From: Bacteroidia bacterium
GTDB taxonomy: Bacteria > Bacteroidota > Ignavibacteria > UBA10030
Direction: 5' to 3'
Length of the DNA stretch: 64,000 nucleotides
NCBI GenBank assembly: GCA_022180565.1
Contig: BQML01000009.1
Coordinates: 62,001-126,000 of the forward strand
Each line of letters starts with the position of its first letter. Positions within the stretch are counted from its first letter, which is position 1. Shown one piece after another: positions 16,157-26,257 of the stretch. The notes below the pieces were generated by a model. That model saw nothing but the letters and a program-made list of their open reading frames with translations. It was not told where the DNA came from and searched no databases. The position numbers and the translations under genes are program-made.

Positions 16157-17152
16157 CTATGCACGACCGTTTTCCTCTCGTTGCTGGTTGACTCCGTGGT
16201 AGCGGTCGTATGCGTCGATGATATCTTTCACCAGCCTGTGCCGGACGACGTCGTTCCGGTCAAGATAGGCAAACGCCACCCCCTGGATTTCCTGCAGAAC
16301 ATCCTGAATCTGAACAAGGCCCGAAACCGTCTTCTGCGGCAGGTCGATCTGCGTGATGTCCCCGGTAATGATGGCCCGGGAGTTCGCCCCGAGCCGTGTG
16401 AGGAACATCTTCATCTGCATTGCGCTGGCGTTCTGTGCCTCGTCGAGGATCACAAATGCGTTGTGCAGAGTCCGACCTCGCATGTACGCCAGAGGGACGA
16501 TCTCAATGATGCGCTTCTCCATGTAACTCCTCAGCTTCTCGGCCGTCAGCATGTCGTCCAGCGCGTCATAGAGTGGACGAAGGTAGGGATCCACCTTTTC
16601 GCGCAGGTCACCCGGCAGGAATCCTAAACTTTCTCCAGCTTCGACTGCCGGGCGCGCAAGAACGATCTTTGTCACATCCCGGTTTTTCAATGCCGCAACG
16701 GCCATGGCGACGGCCAGGTAGGTTTTGCCGGTCCCCGCCGGCCCGATGGCAAACACGATGTCGTGCGTCCGGATCTTCTGGACGTACGCCTTCTGTCCCG
16801 GCGTCCTCGGTCTGATGATACCGACCTTCGTGTAGAGAAGAGCCTGATCCGCCTCTTCGGTCGGCACACCCGCCGGCGGCTCCGTAACCGATCCGTTGAC
16901 GGATACCAGGTCGATCACCGTATCTACGTCGTTGGGCGAAAGATTGCCGTTCTTGTTCAGGATGTAGATCAATTCCTTGAAGATCTTCTCCAGTCTCCCC
17001 ACATCCTCTCGACTTCCCCGCAGGGTTACCGTATCCCCGCGGACCGTGATCGTCGCATCGAACCGGTCTTCAATCAGCTGCAAGTGGGCATCGTTATAAC
17101 CCAGCAGCTGTAGGGTATCGACGCCGCGCAACTCGATCTTCCGTTCAGTCAA
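16157..17152 (-). CDS. PhoH family ATPase
   Basis: 331-residue PhoH-like protein. An N-terminal KH-like region (YNDAHLQLIEDRFDATITVRGD) precedes the P-loop ATPase with Walker A GPAGTGKTYLAVAMAV near residue 135 and Walker B AFVILDEAQNAS near 235. In many bacteria it is next to ybeY and linked to RNA metabolism, but ybeY is not adjacent here. The start chosen is TTG (TTG ACT GAA CGG), 11 bases after GAGGAGG. A longer frame would begin inside an upstream terminator hairpin, so it is unlikely. Confidence 0.9.
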   Translation of the reverse strand: MTERKIELRGVDTLQLLGYNDAHLQLIEDRFDATITVRGDTVTLRGSREDVGRLEKIFKELIYILNKNGNLSPNDVDTVIDLVSVNGSVTEPPAGVPTEEADQALLYTKVGIIRPRTPGQKAYVQKIRTHDIVFAIGPAGTGKTYLAVAMAVAALKNRDVTKIVLARPAVEAGESLGFLPGDLREKVDPYLRPLYDALDDMLTAEKLRSYMEKRIIEIVPLAYMRGRTLHNAFVILDEAQNASAMQMKMFLTRLGANSRAIITGDITQIDLPQKTVSGLVQIQDVLQEIQGVAFAYLDRNDVVRHRLVKDIIDAYDRYHGVNQQREENGRA

Positions 17153-17180
17153 AGCGAAAGGTTCCTCCTCACATCCCCAA

Positions 17181-17233
17181 CAAAACGAAACGCCCGCACA
17201 ACCGTCCTGCAAGAGGACGTTCGGGGGCGTTTC
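17181..17233 (-). terminator. Rho-independent terminator between the LysM gene and phoH
   Basis: Minus-strand hairpin: outer stem GAAACGCCC/GGGCGTTTC and inner stem CGTCCT/AGGACG, loop of five, followed by GTTTTGTT. It lies between the LysM protein gene and phoH and supports the downstream TTG start for phoH. Confidence 0.75.
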
Positions 17234-17299
17234 GAATCACCGGATTGTTCAACCGATCGTACGTTGGACCTGTTTCTCCCTCATTCCGGAAGTTCCGGC

Positions 17300-18040
17300 T
17301 TATTTGTTCCTCCAGTAAGCGCGTTCCGCAGACCGCTCTTCGCTGGTCAGAGGCGCTTTCGGCGGAACCTTCAGGACCCATCCGGGCTCAATGATATCCG
17401 CGTTCTTGATGAGATTGCGGTTGGCCTGGTAGATCTTCGGCCACAGGAACGCGTTATCGTAGATTCTCTTTTTCTTCGCAATATTCCACAGGCAGTCGCG
17501 GTCTTTCGCCCACGTGCCGACGGTGTACGTCATCATCCCCATGCCGGATTCCGCATACTGCTTCAGCGTCGCTTTCAAGGCATCCAGACGCTTTTGCTGG
17601 TCGGCCAGGCGGTCATAGTATCTCGGAATGGCGGCCAGCTTGTTCTTCTTTGCATCATTGATCCACTTCTGGACCTCATCGACCTCCGCCCGGCGGTTCC
17701 AAAGATCCTCATTCGAAAGCCTGGACAACTCATTGAGTTTGTTGTCGATCTTCTGAAGCGTTGCCTCGAAGGCGGAAACGTCGGCGGCAGTCGCGCCCGT
17801 CATGGCAAGGAGATCTTCCTCGCACTTCTTGAGAGCGGCGATCTTTTCGGCCTCCTGATTCTTCAGGTTCCCGACCTCACCTCTCAGCGCGGTCAGCTTT
17901 CCCTGAAGATCGTTCCGTTTCGCCGTCCATTCGTTCATTTGCTTCTGCCACTCTTCCTTCGCCACTTCTTGTGCGTACACTCCGGCGCTCAACAGCATAG
18001 CCAGGAGCGACGCAAATCCGATTTTCACGATGCTCTTCAT
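17300..18040 (-). CDS. Exported coiled-coil protein with C-terminal LysM domain
   Basis: 246 residues. Signal peptide ending near GVYAQ, then a long charged coiled-coil (about residues 25-165, e.g. EEWQKQMNEWTAKRNDLQGK), then a LysM-like domain: CLWNIAKKKRIYDNAFLWPKIYQANRNLI and ADIIEPGWVLKVP. It should bind peptidoglycan in the periplasm; the coiled coil may reach a partner. The small lipoprotein just upstream is also a coiled coil, so the two may form an envelope pair (inference). ATG start with the preceding SD-like AGGAGA. Confidence 0.88.
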   Translation of the reverse strand: MKSIVKIGFASLLAMLLSAGVYAQEVAKEEWQKQMNEWTAKRNDLQGKLTALRGEVGNLKNQEAEKIAALKKCEEDLLAMTGATAADVSAFEATLQKIDNKLNELSRLSNEDLWNRRAEVDEVQKWINDAKKNKLAAIPRYYDRLADQQKRLDALKATLKQYAESGMGMMTYTVGTWAKDRDCLWNIAKKKRIYDNAFLWPKIYQANRNLIKNADIIEPGWVLKVPPKAPLTSEERSAERAYWRNK

Positions 18041-18066
18041 TTGTCTTGTTTCTCCTGTGCTGTTGG

Positions 18067-18327
18067 TTACATGCCTTTCAGACGCTGTTCGACGACCTTC
18101 TTGTCATCTTCACATTTCTTCAACTGCGCATCCTTGTCTGCGATCGACGTCTGGAGACGCGCTTTTTCAGATTCGAGACTTTGGACCTCCTTCTCCATCG
18201 AGGCAACCTCGGCCTTCAGCTCTTCCAGCTGGCGCAATTCTTCCTCCGTGGCGTTGCTGCTGCATCCCGCCAGGAGAAGACCGGTCATGCACACAGCCCC
18301 GATCATCAGCGTCATCGACTTCTTCAT
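18067..18327 (-). CDS. Small coiled-coil lipoprotein
   Basis: 86 residues: lipoprotein signal peptide with lipobox LLAGC, then a short linker and a heptad-rich charged coiled coil (EELRQLEELKAEVASMEKE to the end). Resembles Lpp-like or trimeric coiled-coil lipoproteins, though no named family is certain. ATG lies 7 bases after GAGGAG. Located 26 bases upstream of the LysM protein, probably one operon. Confidence 0.85.
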   Translation of the reverse strand: MKKSMTLMIGAVCMTGLLLAGCSSNATEEELRQLEELKAEVASMEKEVQSLESEKARLQTSIADKDAQLKKCEDDKKVVEQRLKGM

Positions 18328-18456
18328 TGGTGAATTCTCCTCGAAATGAAATAATATTTTGCCTGTTTTTGCGAGGGGCCGAAACACTCGTCCATAATAC
18401 GAATTTGAGAGACGAATGTCAACAAGATCCACAACGCTGTTGATGCTCGTCAATAG

Positions 18457-19143
18457 TCAGATTTGACCGCGTTCTGCAAGGCTAACATAGCGTCCATCGG
18501 CCAGAATGATGTGGTCATGCACGGGGATTCCGAGGATCCTGCCTGCCTCGACAAGCTGACGTGTCACCGCCAGGTCCTCCCGGCTCGGCTCCGGATTCCC
18601 GCTGGGATGGTTGTGCAGAAAGATAATGCTGGCGGCATGGAGTTTGATGGCCTCCGCAAAGCACTCCCGCGGATGGACGAGCGAGGAGTTCAGGGTGCCG
18701 CTGGAGATACGCAGTTCACGGATCGGCTGGTTCGCCGTTGAGAGCAAAATCGCCCAAAATTCTTCGTGCCTCAAATCCCTCAGCAGGGGTCCGTACCGTG
18801 CAACCACATCTGTCGGCGCGCGGAACACCGGCGCTTCGGGACCCCCGGATGCTTCAAGCCGGCGCGCAAGCTCGAACGCCGCCACAATCGTCGCCGCATG
18901 CACGGTCCCGAATCCGCACGAACGGAGATCGGACACGGTCATGCGCGCCGCTTCCCTGAGAGCGCGCACTCCTGTCAAAAGTTGGCGCGCCCGGTCCAGC
19001 GCGGTTGCACCCCGTGAACCGGTCCGCAGAAGAATAGCCAGGAGCTCGGCGTCGCTCAGGCCGCTCGCCCCCAGACGAAGAAGCTTTTCCCTCGGCCGGT
19101 CCCCTTCCGGCCAGTACTTGATACTTCGATTCCCCCGTTCCAT
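18457..19143 (-). CDS. radC: RadC family (JAB/MPN metalloprotease fold) protein
   Basis: 228 residues. N-terminal helix-hairpin-helix region (LGASGLSDAELLAILLRTGS, DLRSCGFGTVHAATIVAAFELARR), then the MPN/JAB domain with HNHPSGNPEPSREDLAVT, giving the HxHPSG...S..D zinc motif. The former assignment to DNA repair is doubtful for this family and its role is unknown. Preceded by a periplasmic-binding protein gene 9 bases away. Confidence 0.93.
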   Translation of the reverse strand: MERGNRSIKYWPEGDRPREKLLRLGASGLSDAELLAILLRTGSRGATALDRARQLLTGVRALREAARMTVSDLRSCGFGTVHAATIVAAFELARRLEASGGPEAPVFRAPTDVVARYGPLLRDLRHEEFWAILLSTANQPIRELRISSGTLNSSLVHPRECFAEAIKLHAASIIFLHNHPSGNPEPSREDLAVTRQLVEAGRILGIPVHDHIILADGRYVSLAERGQI

Positions 19144-19152
19144 CTCCCCCCC

Positions 19153-21183
19153 TTATCGTGTTGTGTGTTGTCTTGCTTCCTCCTTGCCCGTCTCTTCCGG
19201 TTCGAGGAGATCCGCTTCGCCGATCTTTCTGATGGCGCGGTTTTCAAACCGAAAGACCGTCAAGAATGAATTCACGCGCCGTTCATCGATGGAGAACGAC
19301 GTATGCCAGCCCCTTACCCTCCGCACTCCCGTCAGCGACGCGGCAATGTCGTTTCTCGTTGCCGAACCCCTGGCAATCAGGTCGAGCAACAGTTTCATGG
19401 CATCGTAACCGAAGAGCGCGTTGACCGTCGGCGGCCTTCCGAACTCCTTCTGAAACCGGGCCGCAAAGACCCGGTATCCCTGATCGCTCTGGTCGATATG
19501 CGTGTCGTTGGAAAACACGACGCCGTCGGCGTACTCACGATTCATATCCAGGCTCGCCAGATCATGCCATTCGGCCGTCCCCAGCAATTGGGTTTGAAAA
19601 TTGAAATAGCGAATCTGCGACGTGACCACACCGATTTCATCGGCGCTGGCAACAGGCAGGAACATCGCATCGATGTTCTTCACGGCGAGCCCCAGACTGT
19701 CATACTTGATCACGGCCCGCTCCGTAGGAATCTTGAGCGAATCGGCGAGCAAGCGTCCGTCGGGACCCAGTAATTCCTCCACCGGGATCTTCGCTCCCCA
19801 CTCGACGAGCGAATCGAGAACCTCCGCCGAGACGCCGAGCATGAGCATGTTCTTGATATCCTCATAGCGCAGGGTTCCGCCAAAGTTGATGATCAGCGGC
19901 TCCGATTTGTCGAGCGCTCGGCGGCGCATGGTGGAGAGCTGGATCCGAAGATCCGTTGCCCCGCGTTGATACCACTGCTGGTCGATCACTTCTCCGCCAA
20001 GCCGCGCCACCTCATCCACGAATGCGTCGGCAATGGACTTCGGAATCTGCTCGACCGGCGACAGGACCGCAAAGGTGCGGGCGCCGAGGTCGAAGGCGTA
20101 CCGGGCCATGACGCGGCCGCGGACATCCAAGTCTGGATTCAACTGAAACACATACGGCCCGATAGACGCGATGCCGTTGGCCGTGGCCGTCGGCGTGAGC
20201 ATCGGCACCCCCCGTGCATTGGCGATTCCCGCCGAGGCAAACGCCTCGTTACTGAAGACAGGTCCGAGAATCGCCATGACGCCGTCATCGGAACAAAGCT
20301 CCGTGACGACGCGCGCCGCGGCACCCGGATCGCGTTCGGAATCGCGGACCTCCAGACTGACCTTCGGTAGCATCGCCGCATTGTATTCCTCCACAGCCAG
20401 CTTGATGCCGTCATACATCTCAACCCCAAAATCCCTCTGCCCGGGCTGGCTCAACTTCAGCATCAGAGGAAGCACAACGCCAATCTTGATCACTCCGCTC
20501 CCCTCAATCCTCCTCAGCATGTCGATCGCCCTGTCCACATACGCGACACTTGCAGGCAGATCGATGAACGGTACAAGCAGGCTTCTGGCTGCCTTCACAT
20601 CCCCCGTCCTCAGCAATCGTTCCGCAAGCCGTATGGACAACAGGATGTCAACGGGCCGCCGCGGGGCACTGTTGAGCAAAAGCTGCAGATCACCAACGCT
20701 GAGGTATTGTTCCGCCAATCTCTCCAACAGCCTTTCGGCGCGCGAGCGCAGGACCACGTCATCACTCAAGCGATGCGCCGTGACAAGCTCTTCCGCCGCA
20801 TCGTCATACCGCATCATGCGAAAAAAATCCAGCCCAAGGGTGTAATGGGCATCGGGAAGGTATGACGACTCGGGGTAGAGGTCGATGAAGTTCTTAAGGA
20901 TTCGGACCGATTCGCGGAAGTTTCCGAGCCTGTAGGTGGCCTTCCCTGCCATGATGTAGGCCCCCGTGGTCCGGTGATGGAAAGGAAATTCGCGGATACA
21001 GCGCAGAAAGGCCGCAGCCGCACTGTCGAAACGCTCCGCCTGGAAATGCCGCATGGCCTGGACAAACACGCGCTCCACGTCCGGCCGGAAGGTCAGGCTG
21101 TCGATGACCTGACCAGAGGCGCTCCCCGAGAGAACAAGCACAGTGACACCGATCAGCGCGAAGAACCGGAATAATTTCCTCAT
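19153..21183 (-). CDS. Periplasmic-binding-fold protein with N-terminal TPR-like repeats (LpoA-like organisation)
   Basis: 676 residues with signal peptide (FALIGVTVLVLSGSASGQ). Residues ~35-200 form tetratricopeptide-like repeats (FDSAAAAFLRCIREFPFHH, YRLGNFRESVRILKNF). From about 225 a Peripla_BP_6-type domain follows: IKIGVVLPL, YDGIKLAVEEYNAA, GVMAILGPVFSNEAFASAGIAN and GYDAMKLLLDLIARG. TPR plus PBP domains are also found in LpoA-type penicillin-binding protein activators; alternatively an orphan amino-acid-type binding protein. ATG chosen; a GTG 9 bases earlier is possible. Confidence 0.82.
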   Translation of the reverse strand: MRKLFRFFALIGVTVLVLSGSASGQVIDSLTFRPDVERVFVQAMRHFQAERFDSAAAAFLRCIREFPFHHRTTGAYIMAGKATYRLGNFRESVRILKNFIDLYPESSYLPDAHYTLGLDFFRMMRYDDAAEELVTAHRLSDDVVLRSRAERLLERLAEQYLSVGDLQLLLNSAPRRPVDILLSIRLAERLLRTGDVKAARSLLVPFIDLPASVAYVDRAIDMLRRIEGSGVIKIGVVLPLMLKLSQPGQRDFGVEMYDGIKLAVEEYNAAMLPKVSLEVRDSERDPGAAARVVTELCSDDGVMAILGPVFSNEAFASAGIANARGVPMLTPTATANGIASIGPYVFQLNPDLDVRGRVMARYAFDLGARTFAVLSPVEQIPKSIADAFVDEVARLGGEVIDQQWYQRGATDLRIQLSTMRRRALDKSEPLIINFGGTLRYEDIKNMLMLGVSAEVLDSLVEWGAKIPVEELLGPDGRLLADSLKIPTERAVIKYDSLGLAVKNIDAMFLPVASADEIGVVTSQIRYFNFQTQLLGTAEWHDLASLDMNREYADGVVFSNDTHIDQSDQGYRVFAARFQKEFGRPPTVNALFGYDAMKLLLDLIARGSATRNDIAASLTGVRRVRGWHTSFSIDERRVNSFLTVFRFENRAIRKIGEADLLEPEETGKEEARQHTTR

Positions 21184-21195
21184 GAATTCCACACC

Positions 21196-22095
21196 CTACC
21201 GCCCGAACCTGCGCACAAGTTGTTCCTTCCCCTCAAGGGCCTTTCGGTTCCTGGGCTCGAGAGCCAGTGCACGTTCAAAGCACTCGAAGGCGGTATCGAT
21301 GTCTCCCCGATGCATGTAGAGAAACCCTACTGTTGCAATTGCATCCGTCAGGTGCGGATTGAGATCCAGCGCTTTGCGCAGGTACTGTTCCGCTTCGTCA
21401 TATCGTTCGAGCGACAACAACGCCTCCCCGCACCTATGCCATCCATTCGGCTCGTTGGGATCCATCTCTATAGCTGAGACAAATTCCTCGTAGGCCTGGT
21501 TCCACTCACGGAGCTGTGCAAACGCCAACCCCAGCAGGTAATGCCCGATCCAGCTGTACGGATCGAGCGCGATCGCCCTCCGCAAAACCGTGATCGATTC
21601 GGTAACCGCTCCCCGGCGCAGGAGAAGCTCCCCGAGGGATTCATGAATCTTTGGAAAATGAGGATCGATCCGCTTAACCTTGCGGAAATGCGTCTCCGCC
21701 AGGCGGAGGTTGCCTTTGGAGAAGTAGCAGAGAGCGATGTTAAAATGCAGGTGGGAACGAAGCCGCCGGGAAAGATCCTTCTCGCGGAACAGCAATTTCT
21801 TGTAGGAAACCAGTGCGCGGTCGAACGCAGCGGTCTTTTGATGCAGATTCCCCAGGAGGTACAGAATCTTGTTCGGATCCCTGGCGGACGCAGCGGCTTG
21901 CCGGAGGACCCTTTCCGCCGCGTCGTATTGGTTGAGCTCGGAGTACACGTGGGACAGTTCCACCCATGCGGCCTCCATGGACGGCGCCAGATTCGTCAAT
22001 CTGTTGTAGATCTGAGCGGCATGAAGATACTTCCGCTCGTCCACAAACGAGCGCGCCTGTTCCAACATCTGTGACAGCGTGATTTCATCGACCAT
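21196..22095 (-). CDS. Tetratricopeptide repeat protein
   Basis: 299 residues, almost entirely TPR motifs: e.g. AWVELSHVYSELNQYDAAERVL, HFNIALCYFSKGNLRLAETHF, GHYLLGLAFAQLREWNQAYEEF and AEQYLRKALDLNPHLTDAIATVG. No signal peptide or other domain seen, so probably a cytoplasmic scaffold. ATG giving MVDEITLSQ chosen; an upstream TTG adds six residues and neither has a strong ribosome-binding site. Lies 12 bases before the periplasmic-binding gene. Confidence 0.88.
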   Translation of the reverse strand: MVDEITLSQMLEQARSFVDERKYLHAAQIYNRLTNLAPSMEAAWVELSHVYSELNQYDAAERVLRQAAASARDPNKILYLLGNLHQKTAAFDRALVSYKKLLFREKDLSRRLRSHLHFNIALCYFSKGNLRLAETHFRKVKRIDPHFPKIHESLGELLLRRGAVTESITVLRRAIALDPYSWIGHYLLGLAFAQLREWNQAYEEFVSAIEMDPNEPNGWHRCGEALLSLERYDEAEQYLRKALDLNPHLTDAIATVGFLYMHRGDIDTAFECFERALALEPRNRKALEGKEQLVRRFGR

Positions 22096-22133
22096 ACGGC
22101 AAGAAGATAGCAACTCGGGGAGTGAATAGCAAT

Positions 22134-23837
22134 TCAGAAATCCCGCTTGAGCGACCGGAATCCGATGATATATCCGAGGGCAACCAGGAAGAGGGAGACG
22201 GCTCCGAAGATGATGGAGGGCGGAATCATGCGCTCAGGAGGGAACACGCCGCGATAGAAGATCGCATCAAAGTGCCCGCTGACAGGAATGGCGATGATCG
22301 CAACGAGGAGGACGAGGTACATCAGCGTCATCAGAAACGTCAGCGTCGCTCCCTGCGACGAGGCGATGCGAATCGGATTCTTCTCCTGAAAGTTGCCAAA
22401 ATATCCTCCGAGCCCCACGTTGAGGGCGGTCATCGTGAGTGAGATGACGAGGGCGCTGTACAAGCCGAACCACAGCAGCACCCTGTTCGTGGGCGTCAGC
22501 CTGACAAAGGGAGCGTTGGAGAAATACGCCACCACGAGCGCCAGCACGGAAACGAGCAGGAAGCCGATCAAGAACTTGATGGCGAAGTACGTACGCATCT
22601 TTACCGGCATACTCCGCAGAGCCCAGAACGAGTTGCCCTCGAGACTGATGAGCGGAAAGACGAACCGCAAGGCCAGCGAGGCGGAGAGGAATCCTCCGAA
22701 CGCATAAAGCACGAGGTACGTCAGCGCCGGGAGTTCGGCAACGCGAAGGATAAAGTTCAGGCCGCGAACACTGCTCACGAACACCGTGATCAACACGATC
22801 ATCACCGCCAGATGGATCCACTGGCTGGGCTCTCGAAAAAAGGCGAAATACTCCTTCTTGAGGATCGACTCCGCTTGTGCGGGGAGGATGGATTTCTTCC
22901 GGAAATCGAAGAACGTCGGGCCCCGTCCCGTCCGCGGAACGTTTGAAGACGCCTGGAATTCGAACGTGATCAGCCAACTCCTGTAATAGAATCGGTGCGC
23001 AACCAGCAATACGGTCACGAACAGTCCTGCGGCGACGAACAGGAGCAACATTCCCATCGGAAGGCCGCGTTCGATTTCTCCCCGCGAGAGGAAGAACAGA
23101 AACTCCGCCAGCCAATGATTGGGCAGAAACTTGGCAAAAAACGGATCGAGCTGCGCGAGATTGATGTCTACGTTCGGGTAGTACCGCGCCGTGTCCTCAA
23201 TGAGCTGGATCGGATTCGAGAACTTGAAGAAGAGATACACCATCATCAGGTACAGCGAGCTCAGAAGAGTCACCACGCGGCGGAATCCGATCTTCCCCGC
23301 GATCTTCATGAGACCCATGAGGATCAGCACGGCAATGCAGGCAGAGAGCAGCATGAACGGAACGAGGAGAAACACCATGATCCCCAGCATGGCGTACCAC
23401 GGATAACCCAGGTAGGATCCATAACCAAGGAGGACCATGAAAGCCACCAGAAACAGGGTCGTCGAGCTGTAGAGGAAATTGTCAAGAAACTTTAGAGTAA
23501 AGATCGTATGATAGGGAACCGGTTTGGTGAGGAGAGAAGCAACCTCCGGTGAACGGTACAGGGTAGCGTACGAAACAATGATGTTGCCCAGGTTCACCGA
23601 CACAAAGAATACGAAGAGCATCATCGAAATGAACCGGTGGAAAAGAAACAGACCGATCCTCGTCTCTTCGAGCACGTATCGCGTGATGCCGTGAGAGAGG
23701 AAATACGCCCCCGCGGCAAATCCTCCGAACACCAGCAAGGACCCTACCCCGCGCACGACCGAAACCGCTCGAACGTCGAACGTCGTTTTCAAGAATGAGA
23801 TGACCTTGTACCGGAGGATGTGGAGGAACAGGGCCAT
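22134..23837 (-). CDS. ABC transporter permease (multi-spanning exporter subunit)
   Basis: 567-residue membrane protein with about 12-14 hydrophobic segments and a central cytoplasmic region containing KKSILPAQAESILKKEYFAFFREPSQW. Directly follows an ABC ATPase gene (1-base gap), so it is its probable membrane partner. No specific substrate family is recognised; it resembles the large ABC-2-like permeases of unknown cargo. ATG at MALFLHILRYK chosen, since an upstream extension would overlap the ATPase gene. Confidence 0.82.
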   Translation of the reverse strand: MALFLHILRYKVISFLKTTFDVRAVSVVRGVGSLLVFGGFAAGAYFLSHGITRYVLEETRIGLFLFHRFISMMLFVFFVSVNLGNIIVSYATLYRSPEVASLLTKPVPYHTIFTLKFLDNFLYSSTTLFLVAFMVLLGYGSYLGYPWYAMLGIMVFLLVPFMLLSACIAVLILMGLMKIAGKIGFRRVVTLLSSLYLMMVYLFFKFSNPIQLIEDTARYYPNVDINLAQLDPFFAKFLPNHWLAEFLFFLSRGEIERGLPMGMLLLFVAAGLFVTVLLVAHRFYYRSWLITFEFQASSNVPRTGRGPTFFDFRKKSILPAQAESILKKEYFAFFREPSQWIHLAVMIVLITVFVSSVRGLNFILRVAELPALTYLVLYAFGGFLSASLALRFVFPLISLEGNSFWALRSMPVKMRTYFAIKFLIGFLLVSVLALVVAYFSNAPFVRLTPTNRVLLWFGLYSALVISLTMTALNVGLGGYFGNFQEKNPIRIASSQGATLTFLMTLMYLVLLVAIIAIPVSGHFDAIFYRGVFPPERMIPPSIIFGAVSLFLVALGYIIGFRSLKRDF

Positions 23838-23838
23838 G

Positions 23839-24558
23839 CTATTTCGTGAGCTCAAGGAATACGGATTCGAACTTGCCGTCGTACTGCTGTTTGTAGGCCT
23901 GGAGCTTGTCCAAGGTATCGGCAAAGATCAGCCGGCCGTTCTTGATGATGCCGATTCGGTCGCACAGCTCCTCGGCAATCTGCAGGCTGTGCGTGGACAT
24001 GAATACGGCCGTGCCCTCACGCGACTTCTGCTTCAAGGTGTCTTTGACAATACGGGCACTACGGGGATCCAGACCCACCATCGGCTCGTCAATGACAATG
24101 GCTTTCGGATCGTGGAGAAGCCCGGCAGCGATCGTGATCCTTTGCCGCATCCCCTGCGAGTAATCTTCCGTTCTCTTGTCCACCCACTCTCCAATCTCAA
24201 AATGCCCGATAAGACGATTGATCTCCTCCTTCAGCCTGTCCTTTTCCATTTTGTACAATCCCCCCACAAAATAGAGAAACTCCCGGCCCGTGAGCTTATC
24301 GTACAGGAAGGGTTGGTCCGGAATGTAGGCCAGGGCCTTTTTCGCTTCCAGCGGTTCTTTCACCGTATCATGCCCATCAAGGAGAATCCTTCCGCTCGTG
24401 GGCGTGAACAGCCCTGCAATCATCTTGATCGTCGTTGTCTTTCCTGCGCCGTTGGGACCGAGGAATCCAAAGAACTCTCCGCGCTCAATCGTGACGGAGA
24501 GATCGTCCACTGCAACAAACGAGCCGAACTTCTTGGTTACCTTCTCGATGCGAATCAC
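23839..24558 (-). CDS. ABC transporter ATP-binding protein
   Basis: About 239 residues with all ABC motifs: Walker A GPNGAGKTTTIK, Q-loop region (here YIPDQPFLYDKLTG), signature YSQGMRQRITIAAGLL, Walker B AIVIDEPMVGLDP and switch STHSLQIAEEL. Pairs with the permease downstream. Start uncertain: GTG giving VIRIEKVTKKFG fits the family's usual N terminus; a TTG at 24573 adds five residues. Neither has a clear ribosome-binding site. Confidence 0.93.
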   Translation of the reverse strand: MIRIEKVTKKFGSFVAVDDLSVTIERGEFFGFLGPNGAGKTTTIKMIAGLFTPTSGRILLDGHDTVKEPLEAKKALAYIPDQPFLYDKLTGREFLYFVGGLYKMEKDRLKEEINRLIGHFEIGEWVDKRTEDYSQGMRQRITIAAGLLHDPKAIVIDEPMVGLDPRSARIVKDTLKQKSREGTAVFMSTHSLQIAEELCDRIGIIKNGRLIFADTLDKLQAYKQQYDGKFESVFLELTK

Positions 24559-24608
24559 AGATTCAACATGCAAAAATTTTTAGTTTCTCAAATCAGATTT
24601 CTGCTGGA

Positions 24609-26177
24609 CTACTCCCATTCGATCGTCGCAGGAGGCTTGGAGCTGATATCGTACACGATCCTGTTGATCCCCCGAAGCTCATTGATAATGCGGTTTGAGA
24701 TTGAGGCGAGCACGTCCGGAGGTATCCGGGCCCAGTCCGCCGTCATGCCGTCGACGCTCGTGACGGCCCGGAGGGCAAGAACGGATTCATACGTACGTCC
24801 GTCGCCCATAACGCCGACAGACCGGACAGGCAGAAGCACGGCAAAGGCCTGCCAAATCTCATCGTACAAGCCGGCGTTCCGGATCTCGTCGAGGAAGATC
24901 TGATCCGCTTCGCGCAGGAGGTCCAGTTTCTCCTTGGTGATTTCTCCCAGAATACGCACTGCAAGCCCGGGACCCGGAAACGGATGCCGGCCGACAAGTT
25001 CTGCCGAGAGTCCCAACCGACGGCCCACTTCCCTGACCTCATCCTTGAACAATTCACGAAACGGCTCGAGCAACTTGAAATTCATCCGCTCCGGCAATCC
25101 TCCCACGTTATGATGGGTCTTGATCGTGACCGAGGGACCCTTGAACGAAACTGACTCGATCACGTCCGGATACAGGGTTCCCTGGGCCAGGAATTCAAAT
25201 TTCCCCTGATGCTTCGCCCGGGCTTCCGATTCCAGAGACTTCGCTTCCTTTTCAAATATGTCGATGAAGGTCTTTCCAATGATCTTTCTTTTTTTCTCAG
25301 GATCCGTCACACCTTTGAGCCGGGCCAAAAACTCTTCGCTTGCATCGATGAGGGTCAGCGGAATATGAAACTGGGTACGAAAGGCCTCCACCACCGCCTC
25401 GCTCTCCCCTTTCCGCATAAGGCCGGTGTTGATGTGGATGCAATGGAGGCGCTCGCCGATTGCCTTATGAATCAGCACGGCTGCAACAGACGAATCCACT
25501 CCTCCGCTCAGGGCGCAGAGGACTCTGGACGATCCCACCTTCGCTCTGATCTCTTCGAGCGTCCGGTCAACAAATGTGTCCGGCGTCCAGTTTCCTTTTG
25601 CTCCACAAACCCCCACGACAAAATTTCTGAGGATTTTCTTCCCGTCGGGCGTATGGACCACTTCGGGATGGAACTGCACGCCGAAGATCTTTTTGACAGG
25701 ATTTTTGATTGCGCAGATAGGGGCGTTCGTGCTGTGTGCGATCGGTTCAAAACCGGGGGGGATTTTGCTCAGCGCGTCGCCATGGCTCATCCACACTGTT
25801 GTCGAGCCGTCCAGACCCGCGAACAGATCCTCCCTGTTGTCGATGACCAGACTGGCCTTGCCGAATTCACGGCGGGCCGAAGGGTCAACCTTACCGCCGA
25901 GATGATGGGCGATCACCTGGAGGCCGTAGCAGATTCCGAGCACGGGAATGCCAAGATCGAAAATCCCTGAATGAGGCTGAGGGGCGTTTTTTTCAAAGAC
26001 ACTCGAAGGGCTTCCGGACAGTATGATGCCGATCGGAGATCGGGAACGGATTGTATCGAGGGGATAATTGAACGGCTGGATCTCAGAGAACACGCCCAAC
26101 TCGCGTATTCGACGGGCGATAAGCTGTGTGTACTGGCCGCCGAAGTCGAGGACAAGGACAAATTCAGTGGATTTCAT
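24609..26177 (-). CDS. guaA: GMP synthase (glutamine-hydrolysing)
   Basis: Converts XMP to GMP using glutamine and ATP in purine synthesis. 522 residues: class I glutaminase with nucleophile Cys in GICYGLQ near residue 82 and His in FGVQFHPEV near 171; ATP pyrophosphatase P-loop [12 protein letters not shown] near 225; C-terminal dimer domain ending in [16 protein letters not shown], the expected C terminus. Complete. ATG start [10 protein letters not shown]. Confidence 0.97.
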   Translation of the reverse strand: MKSTEFVLVLDFGGQYTQLIARRIRELGVFSEIQPFNYPLDTIRSRSPIGIILSGSPSSVFEKNAPQPHSGIFDLGIPVLGICYGLQVIAHHLGGKVDPSARREFGKASLVIDNREDLFAGLDGSTTVWMSHGDALSKIPPGFEPIAHSTNAPICAIKNPVKKIFGVQFHPEVVHTPDGKKILRNFVVGVCGAKGNWTPDTFVDRTLEEIRAKVGSSRVLCALSGGVDSSVAAVLIHKAIGERLHCIHINTGLMRKGESEAVVEAFRTQFHIPLTLIDASEEFLARLKGVTDPEKKRKIIGKTFIDIFEKEAKSLESEARAKHQGKFEFLAQGTLYPDVIESVSFKGPSVTIKTHHNVGGLPERMNFKLLEPFRELFKDEVREVGRRLGLSAELVGRHPFPGPGLAVRILGEITKEKLDLLREADQIFLDEIRNAGLYDEIWQAFAVLLPVRSVGVMGDGRTYESVLALRAVTSVDGMTADWARIPPDVLASISNRIINELRGINRIVYDISSKPPATIEWE

Positions 26178-26257
26178 GCGTCCAATATAGAAAAAACTGC
26201 CGCGGTTTCCAAAGAGGGGCTAACTTCAGACACCCCCGGGCCTGAGAGGAGGGGAGA